Position numbers and translations under genes: made by a program. From Pleurobrachia bachei (Eukaryota > Ctenophora > Tentaculata > Cydippida > Pleurobrachiidae), in NCBI GenBank assembly GCA_000695325.1, contig AVPN01000082.1, positions 44,988 to 97,496 of the forward strand: a DNA stretch of 52,509 bases, in the 5' to 3' direction. A model generated the notes under the pieces. The model did no database searches. It was not told the origin of the DNA and saw nothing but the letters and a program-made list of their open reading frames with translations. Positions 1 through 52,509 of the stretch are shown one piece after another; the stretch's first letter is position 1; each line of letters begins with the position of its first letter.

Positions 1-52509
<52,509 letters not shown>

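Overview
The window is animal (metazoan) genomic DNA. It shows spliced GT-AG exons of 100-1250 bp, introns mostly of 100-500 bp, and phase-1 exon boundaries around extracellular domains. Nearly all of it is the interior of one giant + strand gene that enters at the left edge and leaves at the right edge. I see neither its first nor its last exon. The product is a secreted or cell-surface mosaic protein: some thirty MAM modules (CDFE..CGW / FDW.R / DHT.G / GHYMYIE / C.L.FWYHM.G / LW..G.QG..W / GDIAIDD..F..C) alternate with LDL-receptor class A (LDLa) repeats, with Ig domains, a pentraxin/LamG module, two WSC-like Cys modules, a small CC-type Cys module and a trefoil domain spliced in. Such MAM/LDLa mosaics are typical of sponges, cnidarians, hemichordates and amphioxus. 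I cannot fix the phylum; a marine invertebrate is my best guess.

Layout. 1-488: 67-bp satellite. 0.6-2.2 kb: two MAM-LDLa units. 2.5-5.1 kb: a MAM with a pentraxin module inserted in it. 5.2-7.3 kb: WSC-like module plus Ig, twice. 7.5-14.6 kb: MAM/Cys-module/LDLa/WSC-like segment, twice, each copy carrying a small TATA-box gene inside the WSC intron. 14.7-17.4 kb: MAM, Cys-rich plus trefoil, LDLa. 17.4-21.1 kb: two 1.5-kb (ACAG)n arrays. 21.1-26.0 kb: MAM/LDLa/Ig. 26.1-27.4 kb: a foldback transposon with 9-bp target duplication. 27.4-52.2 kb: MAM/LDLa/Ig exons with several near-identical tandem duplications. 52.2 kb to end: a tandem array.

Three things stand out. (1) At least seven blocks of about 50 nt carry the base-by-base complement of the expected sequence WITHOUT reversal. 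One is proven 50/50 against its tandem copy. The other six are supported because complementing them in place removes stop codons and restores conserved motifs and splice sites. No known inversion mechanism gives this, and a data-processing artefact is the leading explanation. (2) At several introns the 3' splice site plus the first 15-40 nt of the downstream exon has been tandemly copied into the intron ('acceptor ladders'); one ladder is an exact in-frame 33-bp array that could be translated. (3) Eight tandem duplications of 0.9-3.6 kb, most with junctions that break domains, look like unmerged haplotypes or very young duplications.

Two N gaps (10991-11326, 26727-26873) interrupt the assembly. 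I saw no tRNA, rRNA or CRISPR, and no convincing minus-strand gene. Exon limits below come from reading GT/AG sites and checking that phases join.
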